Origin: Lunularia cruciata
Lineage: Eukaryota; Streptophyta; Marchantiopsida; Lunulariales; Lunulariaceae
Assembly: GCA_948567375.1 (NCBI GenBank)
Contig: OX419760.1
Coordinates: 6,696,001-6,760,000 of the forward strand
DNA length: 64,000 bases
Direction of reading: 5' to 3'
Part shown: positions 11,926 to 21,298 of the stretch, in pieces
Numbering within the stretch: position 1 is the stretch's first letter
Layout: each line of letters opens with the position of its first letter
The notes under the pieces: generated by a model
The model's database searches: none
Told to the model about the DNA's origin: nothing
Seen by the model: only the letters and a program-made list of their open reading frames with translations
Position numbers and translations under genes: made by a program

Positions 11926-13901
11926 TGTGAGAACCCAACAAATATCACTTTTTAAATAATCAATAAGTAAAGTTTATTCCCAAAGAAATATGATTCAAAA
12001 ATGTTCAAATACAAAGTCAAACAGTAACAATGTAGTTCTTCTTGAGTTTGTCTTTAGCCTCTCAATTAGAAACCACACCCCAAAAGAGAGTAACAAGCAC
12101 TGAAATGCAGTCTCGTCACAACAATTTGTCACCCATAATCACAAATCTTTCAATTCTATCCAAACAAACTCAATTGTGATGATTTAGTCCCTCTTGAAAA
12201 TGGCTACTTCACTGTAAAATGATTTCACCTTGGAATTGTGCTCCATCTCTCTATTGAAGGCACAACTTCCTCGATCAAAATTGCTTCACATCAACTCAGC
12301 ACAACACTCACAACTACAAAATACTACCAACACTACAATTCCTCTTAGATCTATCAATACATTGCTTCAATTGCTATCCACTCAAGATCAAACACACAAA
12401 ATGGAATCAAAGATGTATAATTCAACATCTAACACTCAAAATTGCACTTTGAATTTCTCCCAACACTCACAAGCACACACATAGAGTTGATACTCGGAAT
12501 TAAGCTCAAGCGATGAGCATTGAGAAACAACACTTTGCTTTATCTATTCTCAAGAATATGAAAACTAAAATAGCACACTGCAAATGCACCCTTTAAATAA
12601 GAAAAGCCCTTCAATAGTTATCTTACTCCCTAAATTGTTTCCTAACAACTCTACCAACCTGAAGATCCAAAATGACAATGCACCTCTTCATATCTGCCTC
12701 CTCAAACCTCAAAATTGTTTCTACTCCGATCCGATGTCAACTTCTACTTTGGCTTCTAAACTCAAGGAAAATCCCTTCACCTCATGTCCTTCGGGTTCTA
12801 CAACTACTAATTCTTCTACCAATTCTAACATGTCTTCACTCTAATCTGCAATTAAAGACATGAGTAATCTATCTATATCCTTATCTCGCAATCCACTCTT
12901 CTCTAAAGTCTCAATTGACAAATCCTAAGTCACTTGAGCTTCTACCTCTCTTACTTTGGATCTGACATATCCAATATTCCAAAGATTATCTAGTTCCAAT
13001 TTAACCAAACCTAACCTGATAGAAATATTATTCTCTACATCTAACATCTTTCTATTCATCCAAGTTTTGAGACTGATTAACAAGGCATTCAAGTCTTCAT
13101 CGCTTTCATTCTTACGCCTTGTCTCTTGCACGCAATCTTAACTCATGTAGCCTTGATTCCTCTATTCTTACTTTGGCTTCAGTGGTTAATCTTGCCTTCA
13201 TCTCTATAAGTGCTTCCTTGATAGATTATGTTGATTGCTTCTTCTATCTTTCCTCTTCCATCATAGCTCTACTCACTTTCAATTCCTCTTCATACTCTGC
13301 TGTGCAATTCTCCAACTCCTTCACATACTGGTCAATCTATATCTTTACAAGATCTTGCAACCTCCATTCTTCTTGATGGTGCTTGGTTAATTCACATTGC
13401 TAGGCTGCTATCTTTGCTTCTATCTTTTGTTGGAATGCTTCAAGCTCCTCTTCCTTAGCTTCAACCAATTCCCTTCCATTTTTTTTCTCTAACTTTACTC
13501 TGGCTTTAACTTTTCTACCCAAAGTCTCTCCTGCGTAACTTCCTTCACTTTCACTACCATATCTCTTCCTTGCTTTTCAAACTTCTCTTGCAGATTTTCA
13601 TTTGTCTTCTTCTGCATCTACCCGCAATACTTTTCTATCTTCCTCCTCTCTGGTCATACTCTCTCTCAACTTCAAATTTTCAGATTCTAATCTCTCCAAC
13701 ACCTGCAATACATTCGTTACCTCGGAATGCTTACTTTGTATCTCCTTTTTCTTCTCCATCTGCAACCACAATGGACATACAACATCTCTACTCCAAAGTT
13801 ACTCTACATCTTCACACCCTTCCTCCTTGTCTACCTTTTCTTCAAGGATTTTATCAATCTTGCTCTTCTCTTTTGAATGTAATGCTTTACTACAAAGTCG
13901 G
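11926..13901 (-). repeat. Second L-family LTR fragment nested next to the E 3' LTR
   Basis: A new LTR end (TGTGAGAACCC) starts at 11926. It is followed by the same terminal block and the same coiled-coil block as the copy at 9696. A minus-strand stretch near 12925-13131 starts QETRRKNESDEDLNALLISL, matching QETRRKFVKEKDLNSLLISL at 43550-43610. The fragment is cut at 13901 by the CV2 LTR. It is more diverged from the E LTRs than they are from each other, so it probably came from a different L-family insertion. Confidence 0.7.
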
Positions 13902-14324
13902 TGTAAACCGACCAAAGACCGAGACCGAGACCGAGGAGAGAAATAAGAGAATGGAAACTCACATTGGGACACTTGAATGAGGGAAAAATCCAAATGCCTC
14001 CCATGAGCTTTGGCTTTGGTATTTATAGGTAGCATACAAGGCCCTTGAGAAGCTTCTTCAAGCCGCTTTCTTAAAGTGCAAGCCAAGTTAACTAGTAAGC
14101 TTCTCAAGAAGCTTCCTTATAGAAGCCGCTTAATTGGCGTGCAAGCTAGTTGGAAGCTTCTAGAAGCTTCCTTCTAGAAGCTACTTACTTGAGGTGCAAG
14201 CTAAGATAGCCGGGAAGCTTCCCAAGAAGCTTCCTAGATACTTCAAGAATATTCTAGGCTAATTTGTCTTATGTGCTACTTTTTAATCCCAACTAACTTT
14301 GTTGCTAAACTCCATATTGTTACA
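13902..14324 (-). repeat. CV2 3' LTR
   Basis: This LTR has TG...CA ends: TGTAACAATATGG at the minus-strand start (14324) and GGTTTACA at the end (13902). A TATA box (TATAAATA on the minus strand) is at 14020-14027. The U3 part above it is packed with GAAGCTTC units. Confidence 0.9.
14040..14260 (-). promoter_or_regulatory. Heat-shock-element array in the CV2 3' LTR
   Basis: The U3 region contains a run that fits the heat-shock element rule (alternating GAA and TTC every five bases). GAAGCTTCTAGAAGCTTC lies at 14153-14170, extended by TTCTAGAA to 14180. A second, three-unit element TTCAAGAATATTC is at 14242-14254. Further GAAGCTTC pairs lie near 14045, 14095 and 14215. All lie upstream of the TATA box at 14020-14027 in the element's reading direction. 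This is the arrangement expected for heat-shock-factor control. Activity is an inference. Confidence 0.7.
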
Positions 14325-14329
14325 TATTC

Positions 14330-17300
14330 CCCCGTTGCTAGTTGGTGACGTCCTCATTGCCAATGAAGTTTCAAATTCCTGGATGGCCATCTGTGCATTC
14401 TAGAGGTGAGAAAGAGGTTCCCATGTGGCATCATGAAGGGGATACCCTTTCCAAAGGACCTTGTACTCCATATGTTGGCGACGGCCTTGTTGAATATAGC
14501 GACGTGCAAGGATACGATCAACTTTGTACTCTTCATGATCATTGATAGGGACAGGAAGAGGGGAAGTTGGACTTGAGAGGAAAAGGAAGAGAGGTTAGGA
14601 ACAAAGGGTTTCAACTTGGAAATATGAAAGATAGGACGGATATGCATGTGACAAGGCAAGGCAAGTCAATAAGCAACAAGAGAGACAATTTGGGTGATAT
14701 CAAAGGGTCCTATCCAATTAGGGGCAAGTTTAAAAACTTGGGTATCAAGTGGGAGAAGGAGGTTACTAGAGGATAGCATGACTTTATCACCAACTTCAAA
14801 GGTGAGATCACGTCGATGGTGGTCCGCATATTGTTTTTGGCAATTTTGAGCAACAAGGAGGTGAGACTTGGCTTGTTGGAGAGATTGGGATGACTTGCCT
14901 TGATTTTCTCTTCTTCCATCTTGATCCCCTCTAATGAGATCTTATGACCCAAGAAGGTAACCTCCTTTGCAAAAAGATGCACTTTGACTTCTTGCAATAC
15001 AATTTCCATTGTTGTAGTCATCTAAGGACTTCTCGCACATGGCTCACGTGTCCTACCTCTATCTTACTTTAAATTAAGATATCATCCAAGAACACCACCA
15101 CAGACCGATCCAATAGTCCATCCAACAACCGATGCATCTGATCCATGAAGACTACTGGAGCATTAGTGAGTCCTAAAGGTAGAACTCTCCACACAAAATG
15201 CCCATACCTTGTACGAGAGGCATTCTTTTGCACATCCTCTCTATCAATAGGAATTTGCCAATAGCCGCTGCAAAGATCCAACTTGGAAAAGTAGCGTGCT
15301 CCACTTAGTTGATCAAGCAAGTCATCAATCCAAGGCAAGGGATATGCATTCTTCACAATTTGCTTATTGAGCCCACGGTAATCAATACAAAAACAAAGTC
15401 CTCTATCCTTCTTTGGAACAAATAGTACCGGTGCTCCCCAAGGAGAGATACTATGTTGTATGAAGTCCTTCTCCAACAACTCTGTAAGTGTTGTTTGCAA
15501 CTCCTCCAAATCCTTTGGTGAGAGCCGGTAGATCGGTCTACTCACTGGAGTACTCCCTGGCAATAGCTCGATCTTGAAGGGCATACCTCGATCGGAGGGT
15601 AATCCCTTTGGCAGATCATCCGGAAACACATATGAAAACTCCTTAACTATCCGATCAACCATTGCTTGATGAGGCTCTTGGCACTCCACAGATTGTTCTT
15701 GTGCAATCAGCTTGATCCACACCGCAAATACATACTTATCTTCTTCCAAAGCTTGCTGTATGGTTGCTTTACTAACAAACTTCCCTTCTAGGGACTCATC
15801 TTTCTTCCAAGCTTGCTCCCTGGTTGCCTTCTTGGCAAACTTCCCATCTTGGGACTCATCTCCCTACCAGGTTTGCTCTATGGCTACCTTCTCAACAAAC
15901 TTCCCATCTTGGGACTGATGATTCTTAGGTGTCTTACTCAGAGGTGCCAAACAACCTAATTAGAAATTCCTACCTTAGTGTTGTACTTGAATTTTTTGTC
16001 GGGTCCAATCAAATTGAACCTTATGATATTCAAGCCAAGGTAGACCCAAAATGATATCATAGTGTAGAGGTACCACTACAAACCTCATACACTCCAAATA
16101 CTCCTTCCCAATCTTGAAGGTAACATGATGCAAGGTGCGGAATGTAGAACCCTTTCTACCATCAGCCATCATCAAACTACTTCCAATCACTGGCTTGATA
16201 GGAATACCCAATTCCTTTGCTACTTGCATAGACATGCAATTCTCTAAACTTCCAAAATCAACCAAAATCCTACAACCCCGATTAGATATCATACTTTGCA
16301 AGTGAAGCAAACTTGCATAGGTCAAGCCTTCAATCCCATTGGAACTAATCAAGCTCCCAATAGGCAGCTTGAAATCTCCTACTGGGATTCTTCATTTCCC
16401 TGATCATTCTGCTCCACAACCTCCACCTAGGCAACTTGTTGAGGTCGTCTATTCTTGAGTGTACATTCCGCAATGGGATGCCCCAATTGGCAACAATAAA
16501 AACAACCACCATTTTGTCACAATTTCTCTATATCTGCCGTGCAAAGTGGTCTTCATTGAATGGCATCAATCTCCATTGGTGCTGGCTCCTCCACTTGTGT
16601 GTAGTGTATTGGTAGGCTTTGTGGAGGTCAAGGTCGAGACCAAGTTGTTGCCACCAAGGAATCAAAATGTTTGGCCAACCGCATGGCTTCCTCCAAGTGT
16701 TGTGGCTCTTGCATAGTTACCTCTAATTTGGTTCTTGCCTTCAAGTCCCTCATGAATCAATCCAGAGCTTCACTTTCCAATATATCTAGAATCTTGATGG
16801 TGTTTTGGAATTGCGTGATGTAACTTCTTACAGAGCCAATTTGTTTCAACTCTGCCAACTTATCCCGTGCAGCTCGTGTGGCATTTATAGCATGGAACCA
16901 ACTAATTATTGCATGCTTGAATTCTGCCCATGTCAATATTGGTGCAACCATTTGTCATTCAGCTTGCTCCACTTGGAATCTCCACCATAGCTTTGCTACT
17001 CCATCCAATTGGCTAGAAGCCAAGAGAATCTATTTTTGCTTGTCTTGTAGATTGGTAGCTTCAAAATAACGTTCACAATCAAACACAAAATTCTCCACTA
17101 CACCCAGAAGATTCTTGCCTTCAAATACCTTGGGTTTAGGGAATCTGATCCAATCTTCTCCTTCTCGAATTGGTACTCTCTCCACCTACTATTGTCGTCG
17201 AAGATCTTGTTCATCCAACAATTGAGTAAGGTGCTCGATTTGTTGTTGCATAGCAAGGATAACATCGGGTATTGCCGCCATGGTTGCTACTCTATCACAC
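14330..17300 (-). pseudogene. CV2 gag-pol region with terminal chromodomain
   Basis: Parts in order on the minus strand are as follows. A gag remnant lies at about 16380-17280. An aspartic-protease-like stretch is at about 15975-16352, with ILVDFGSLENCM and IILGLPWLEYH. Three imperfect 23-residue repeats lie at about 15740-15925. Reverse transcriptase is at about 15069-15700, with [19 protein letters not shown] and VVFLDDILI. After the internal deletion there is an integrase C-terminal scrap, then a chromodomain (about 14350-14560) with YKVLWKGYP and DATWEPLSHL. Broken; treat as a fossil. Confidence 0.85.
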
Positions 17301-17536
17301 CACCCCTAATCTATCTAATTTACTAACACATAGAAACAACACATCCACCGTTCTCCATAAGTTACAACCGGAAGCACCAAGGGTTCCTCAGATATGGTGA
17401 TCATATGCAGAAACTCTTGTCCAAAGTACGAGGTGATGAATTGTGTGAAATGATGCTTAGGTATTCTTTGGACACAAAAATCCCAATGGTTTGGTGGAAG
17501 TAGATTTGGTGGTCCATAAATTCCATCCATCCCATT

Positions 17537-17551
17537 CCTGCTCTGATGCCA
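17537..17551 (-). other. CV2 primer-binding site
   Basis: The minus strand reads TGGCATCAGAGCAGG beside the 5' LTR. This matches the complement of the 3' end of initiator tRNA-Met over twelve positions with one difference. Confidence 0.8.
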
Positions 17552-17552
17552 A

Positions 17553-17978
17553 AGTAAAAGACCGAATCTGAGGAGAGAAATAAGAGAATGGAAACTCACA
17601 TTGGGACACTTGAATGAGGGAAAAATCTGAATGTCTAGCATGAGCCTTGGCTTTGGTATATATAGGTAGCATACAAGGTCCTTGAGAAGCTTCTCAAGAA
17701 GCTTCCTCAAGCCGCTTTCTTAGAGTGCAAGCCAAATTAACTAGGAAGCTTCTCAAGAAGCTTCCTTCTAGAAGCCGCCTACTTGGCGTGCAAGCTAAGC
17801 TAGTTGGAAGCTTCTAGAAGCTTCCTTCTAGAAGCTACTTACTTGAGGTGCAAGCTAAGCTAGCCAGGAAGCTTCCCAAGAAGCTTCCTAGGTACTTCAA
17901 GAATATTCTAGGCTAATTTTTCTTATGTGCTACTTTGTAATCCCGACTAACTTTGTCACTAAACTCCATATTGTTACA
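17553..17978 (-). repeat. CV2 5' LTR
   Basis: This is the partner of 13902-14324, with about 94% identity. The TATA box (TATATATA) is near 17656-17664 and the GAAGCTTC-rich U3 is at 17690-17910. Its outer edge at 17978 abuts gag sequence of element E. Confidence 0.9.
17690..17910 (-). promoter_or_regulatory. Heat-shock-element array in the CV2 5' LTR
   Basis: The same elements are kept in the promoter-bearing LTR. GAAGCTTCTAGAAGCTTC is at 17807-17824, with its TTCTAGAA extension to 17834, and TTCAAGAATATTC is at 17896-17908. Both are unchanged from the partner LTR although the LTRs differ by about 6% elsewhere. Confidence 0.72.
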
Positions 17979-20297
17979 CATGACTTGACTTGCCACACGC
18001 ATTGCACTATACATTTGGCCTGCCAAATGAAGGGGGTTTTTCTTTGGTCTTTCACCCCAATCATCTGGATTTTGAAATCCACAAACTCTTTGATAAGAGT
18101 CTCCAACTTAGTGTCAATCTTCTTTACAACTTTAGTTGTGGGTGTTGATACTTTCTTTCCTCCTTGCTTTCTAATTCTTCTTGGCTTTGAGTTTGGATTC
18201 AAAAGAAGAATTGGAAGATGTTGTAATACTCTGAGGATAGGAGACCTAAAGAGAAACACAAAATAAGAAACACATAGTTTCACACTCAAACCTCTGATGC
18301 CTCAAAGCAACACCTTGATTGTATTATATAGCAAAGAGGACTACCTTGAAGGAAGCTCAACCCTTGGATTAGATACATGAATGGGTGACATGTCAATGAT
18401 CTCTACTCTTAGATTAGTTGCATGATGGATGGCATGTTGGTTTTGATCTTATCTGGTTGGTCAAACCACCTCTGGTTGGAGGAATCTTTAGGGAATCTTT
18501 TTTTTTGGAATCTCCAAATTGCATGGATGAGGTACAATTGGAAACCTCTTGATGAGACAAACCAAGGGAAGAGAAGGCCAACATTTTCTTCATTCTTGAA
18601 AAGGGAAGGGGGAGAGGGGGGGAGGAATCTGCACATTTTTTAAGCTTAATTCATTCGTTTAGGCTTTTAAAATTGACTCTAAAGTTTCTAGGCTATTTTT
18701 AGCTCCCACTCTATTAATAGAAATCATCTTTTCGTGACACCTCTATCTTATATACCTAGCCTATCATACATGACATCTTTTTAGATGTTACCAAGCCACT
18801 TTTCACCTCTAGCTAATATGTCTAGCTATTGGTATTACAACTTTAGGCTATTTTTGGCTTCTACTCAATTAGTAGAAGCACTATTTTTATGACACCTCTA
18901 TCTGATCTACCTAGCCTTTCATACATAATATCCTTCCAGATTTTACCACGCCAATTTTCACCTCTATTGGTATTACAAATCTGGATGATTCTTCCAAAGA
19001 AAGTGGAGGTACTGTGAGAAGCTCTTCATATTGGCTTCTAAACTTTCTTCTCTTGATTTCTTCTATTCTCAAATAAATGAGATTGGGCTGCCTTGTATTT
19101 GGAAAAATTTTTGAATACTTTGTCTAGGGAAGTGATATTCCTCTCCTTTGCAAATATTTTGATCTGTGGTGACAATCCATTGAAAAACTAGGTGATGGCT
19201 TGGACATTGGATTAACCCACCACACTAGGTTTCTTTGGCGCTTGATTCAATAAGGCCATGAACCACTCCAAGTAGTCTCTCAACTTCTCCTTCTTTCTCC
19301 AATTCAAATCATTGAGTGCCGCAAAGACACTCGTATCATAATCAACTTCCCGGAATCATTCCAGGAAGTTGTTTTGCAAGTCTGTACAATCAGCTGGTAT
19401 GAACCCCTTTTGGGTTACATTGGTGTACCAGCTCCTTGCCTTCTTTTGGAGCAGACTTCGGAAATCCGCAGCCGATCAGCAGAGTCATGCTCCTTGTTGG
19501 CAAAGGAGATGACTTTGAATTCCTTGATGAATTCATCAAGATCTTCATCTTGTTCCATCCCCTTATACTTTTGGTATGCATGTTAGGTGATGGGTAATGA
19601 AGTCATTTTGTAACTCCAAGGAGTTGGCTAAGGTGGTGTAGAACTTGATGGACCAGAGGTACTAGCTGGTGATTGTGTGTCTTGTTCAGCCTAGGGTTTC
19701 CAATTTACCAAGTTCAAAGTTGGGTCTTCCACGACAAGTTGTTCTTTGGTGGGTACATTGACTTCAATCCGAGTTTAAGAAAGAGGCTCACTATCTTCAA
19801 TTTGCTCTTTAGAATCCCCTTAAACTAGTTGAGGAATCATATGTAAGAGGTATTGACACTCTTCTTTGGTTAGTATTTGTGTTGTCTTCTCACAATTGAA
19901 TTCCTTTATGAAACCAGCTCCCTTGATAACTTTAGAGGAAGTTAGGGTATTGGGTTGCAAAAAATATGTTTGTCTGCTTGAGTCTTTCTTCTTTTTGGGA
20001 TTTGGAGATGCAAAGTAGCCTTGCCAGTCGATTTCACATTTCTTTTGTTTGAGGTCTTTCAGGCTTCTTGAACTTCATGAAGAAGCTATAAATCCAATGC
20101 TTCCTTCTCAAATTCTTCATTGGTGAATTTGTTCTTCTTGCAATCTTCTTCTTCATGTTGCAAAGTTCATTTATGAGCCCTCTCTTCCCATTATTCTCTT
20201 GATGCAGACATTCATATTTGTTGGACACTCAGTTTAAGATTTGTCTTTGTATGTTTCACTCCCAAGATTTGTATCCTTGGAAATAGTTCCAAAATCA
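17979..20297 (-). pseudogene. Gag region of element E
   Basis: The minus strand shows the same gag as element L. For example, KKIDTKLETLIKEFVDFKIQMIG at 18050-18120 parallels the stretch near 46170-46230. Sequence just inside the LTR at 20297 (TGATTTTGGAACTATTTCC) matches the primer-site region of L (44752-44776). The gag region is split by a solo LTR at 18222-18977 and ends where CV2 begins. Heavily decayed. Confidence 0.75.
18222..18977 (-). repeat. Solo LTR of the CV1 family inside the gag of element E
   Basis: This 756-bp sequence starts TGTAATACTC and ends GGTATTACA on the plus strand. It is clearly related to the CV1 LTRs, including the internal duplication. Gag sequence continues on both sides: the flanks match a continuous stretch of element L near 46050-46100. 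This is therefore an insertion that has lost its internal part by LTR-LTR recombination. The flanking pentamers are only weakly alike (GATGT and AATCT), as expected for an old copy. Confidence 0.85.
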
Positions 20298-21293
20298 TGT
20301 GACAACCTAACAAGTATCACTTTTGCGTAATCAACAAGTAACAATTTGTTCACACAAAGATATGTTTAAAAAATGGTCAGATATAAAGTAATAGTAACCA
20401 AAAAATTTCTTCTTGATTGCATCTTTAGTCTCTCAGGTAGAAACCACACCCAAAAGAGAGTAACAAGTATTGAATCACAATCTTGTTATAATAACATGTC
20501 CCCCATAATCACAATTCATCCATATCTTTCCAAAAAAATCTTCATTGTGATGCTTCAATTCTTCTTGAAGAAGGCTACTTTGCTACAAATTGACTTTGCC
20601 TTGAAATTGTGTTCCACTCTTCCACTAAAGGCACAACTTCATCAATCAAAATTGCTTTGCATCAATCCAATGTTTACTCACAATTATAATTTCAGAATAC
20701 TACCAACAATACAATTCCTCTCAGATCTGTCAAGGCACTACCTCAATTGCTATCCACTTAGGATCAAACATAGAATGAAATCAGCACTACATAATCCAAC
20801 ATCCAACAAGCCACTTACTTGCACTTTGAATTTCTTCCAACACTCACAAACACACACACAAGATTGATACTTGGAATTAAGCTAAAATGACAAGCACTGA
20901 ACTACAACACTTTGCTTTACTCAACTTCAAGATGATAATATTACTAAATAACAAAACACTGCAAATGCATTTGTTAATTAGGCAGAGCACTTGATAGTTA
21001 CTTAACAACATACCGTTCTACAACAAGTTTACCAACCTGAAGATCCAAAATGACAAACCAACTCTTCATATATGCTTCTTCAAATCTCAAAACCGTTACT
21101 AAGTCCTCTTACTTTGGGTCCATACTTCCATAAGTCTGACCCTAGTCCTTCTGACTTTGACCCGATGTTGGCTTCTTTGGGTTCATACCAAACACATGAT
21201 TCTTCTCTTTTCTTCTTCATTAAACATCAACCCGGCTTCAACAATTCACTTCTTCTTTAAAACTTGTCAAAATAAAAGAATGTGGGTACCACA
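20298..21293 (-). repeat. E 5' LTR, short form
   Basis: The minus strand starts TGTGGTACCCACATTC and ends GGTTGTCACA. It is only 996 bp, whereas the L-family LTR at 40030-44751 is about 4.7 kb. The two ends match the long form, and the coiled-coil block between them is absent. It is followed outside by GATCT (21294-21298), the target duplication of E. Confidence 0.85.
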
Positions 21294-21298
21294 GATCT

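Larger units (their letters stand above)
13902..17978 (-). mobile_element. CV2: chromovirus with heat-shock elements in its LTRs, internally deleted
   Basis: This is a 4.1-kb Ty3/gypsy element on the minus strand with two LTRs of 423 and 426 bp. The primer-binding site is complementary to initiator tRNA-Met, and remnants of gag, protease, reverse transcriptase and a terminal chromodomain are present. It is shorter than CV1 because most of RNase H and integrase is absent. The LTRs differ by about 6%, so it is older than CV1 and younger than E. The flanking pentamers (GTCGG and CATGA) do not match, which suggests a rearrangement at one edge. It is broken, with several interruptions beside the large deletion. 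Confidence 0.9.
9696..21293 (-). mobile_element. E: very old Ty3/gypsy element of the L family, with later insertions inside
   Basis: The outer ends are an L-family LTR end at 9696 (TGTGACAACCC, the reverse complement of GGGTTGTCACA) and an L-family LTR start at 21293 (GGTACCACA). Each is flanked by the same pentamer: GATCT at 9691-9695 and at 21294-21298. This supports one insertion event spanning the whole interval. Inside are the 5' LTR (20298-21293), a primer-site-like sequence, a gag region (17979-20297), CV2, a solo LTR and a second LTR fragment. The pol genes are gone. The matching LTR stretches differ by roughly 12-15%, so E is much older than CV1 or CV2. It is broken many times over. 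Confidence 0.75.

Noticed and set aside
13100-13950. Serine- and leucine-rich plus-strand frames as membrane proteins
   Set aside because: They are antisense to the Lys/Glu-rich coiled-coil coding on the minus strand. Complementing Lys/Glu codons produces Ser/Leu/Phe runs.
13897-17983. Target duplication for CV2
   Set aside because: The flanking pentamers GTCGG and CATGA do not match, and the flanks belong to different parts of the L-family sequence, so a clean insertion cannot be claimed.
18222-18977. A complete small non-autonomous element
   Set aside because: It has LTR ends and LTR content only, with host gag continuing on both sides, so it is a solo LTR.
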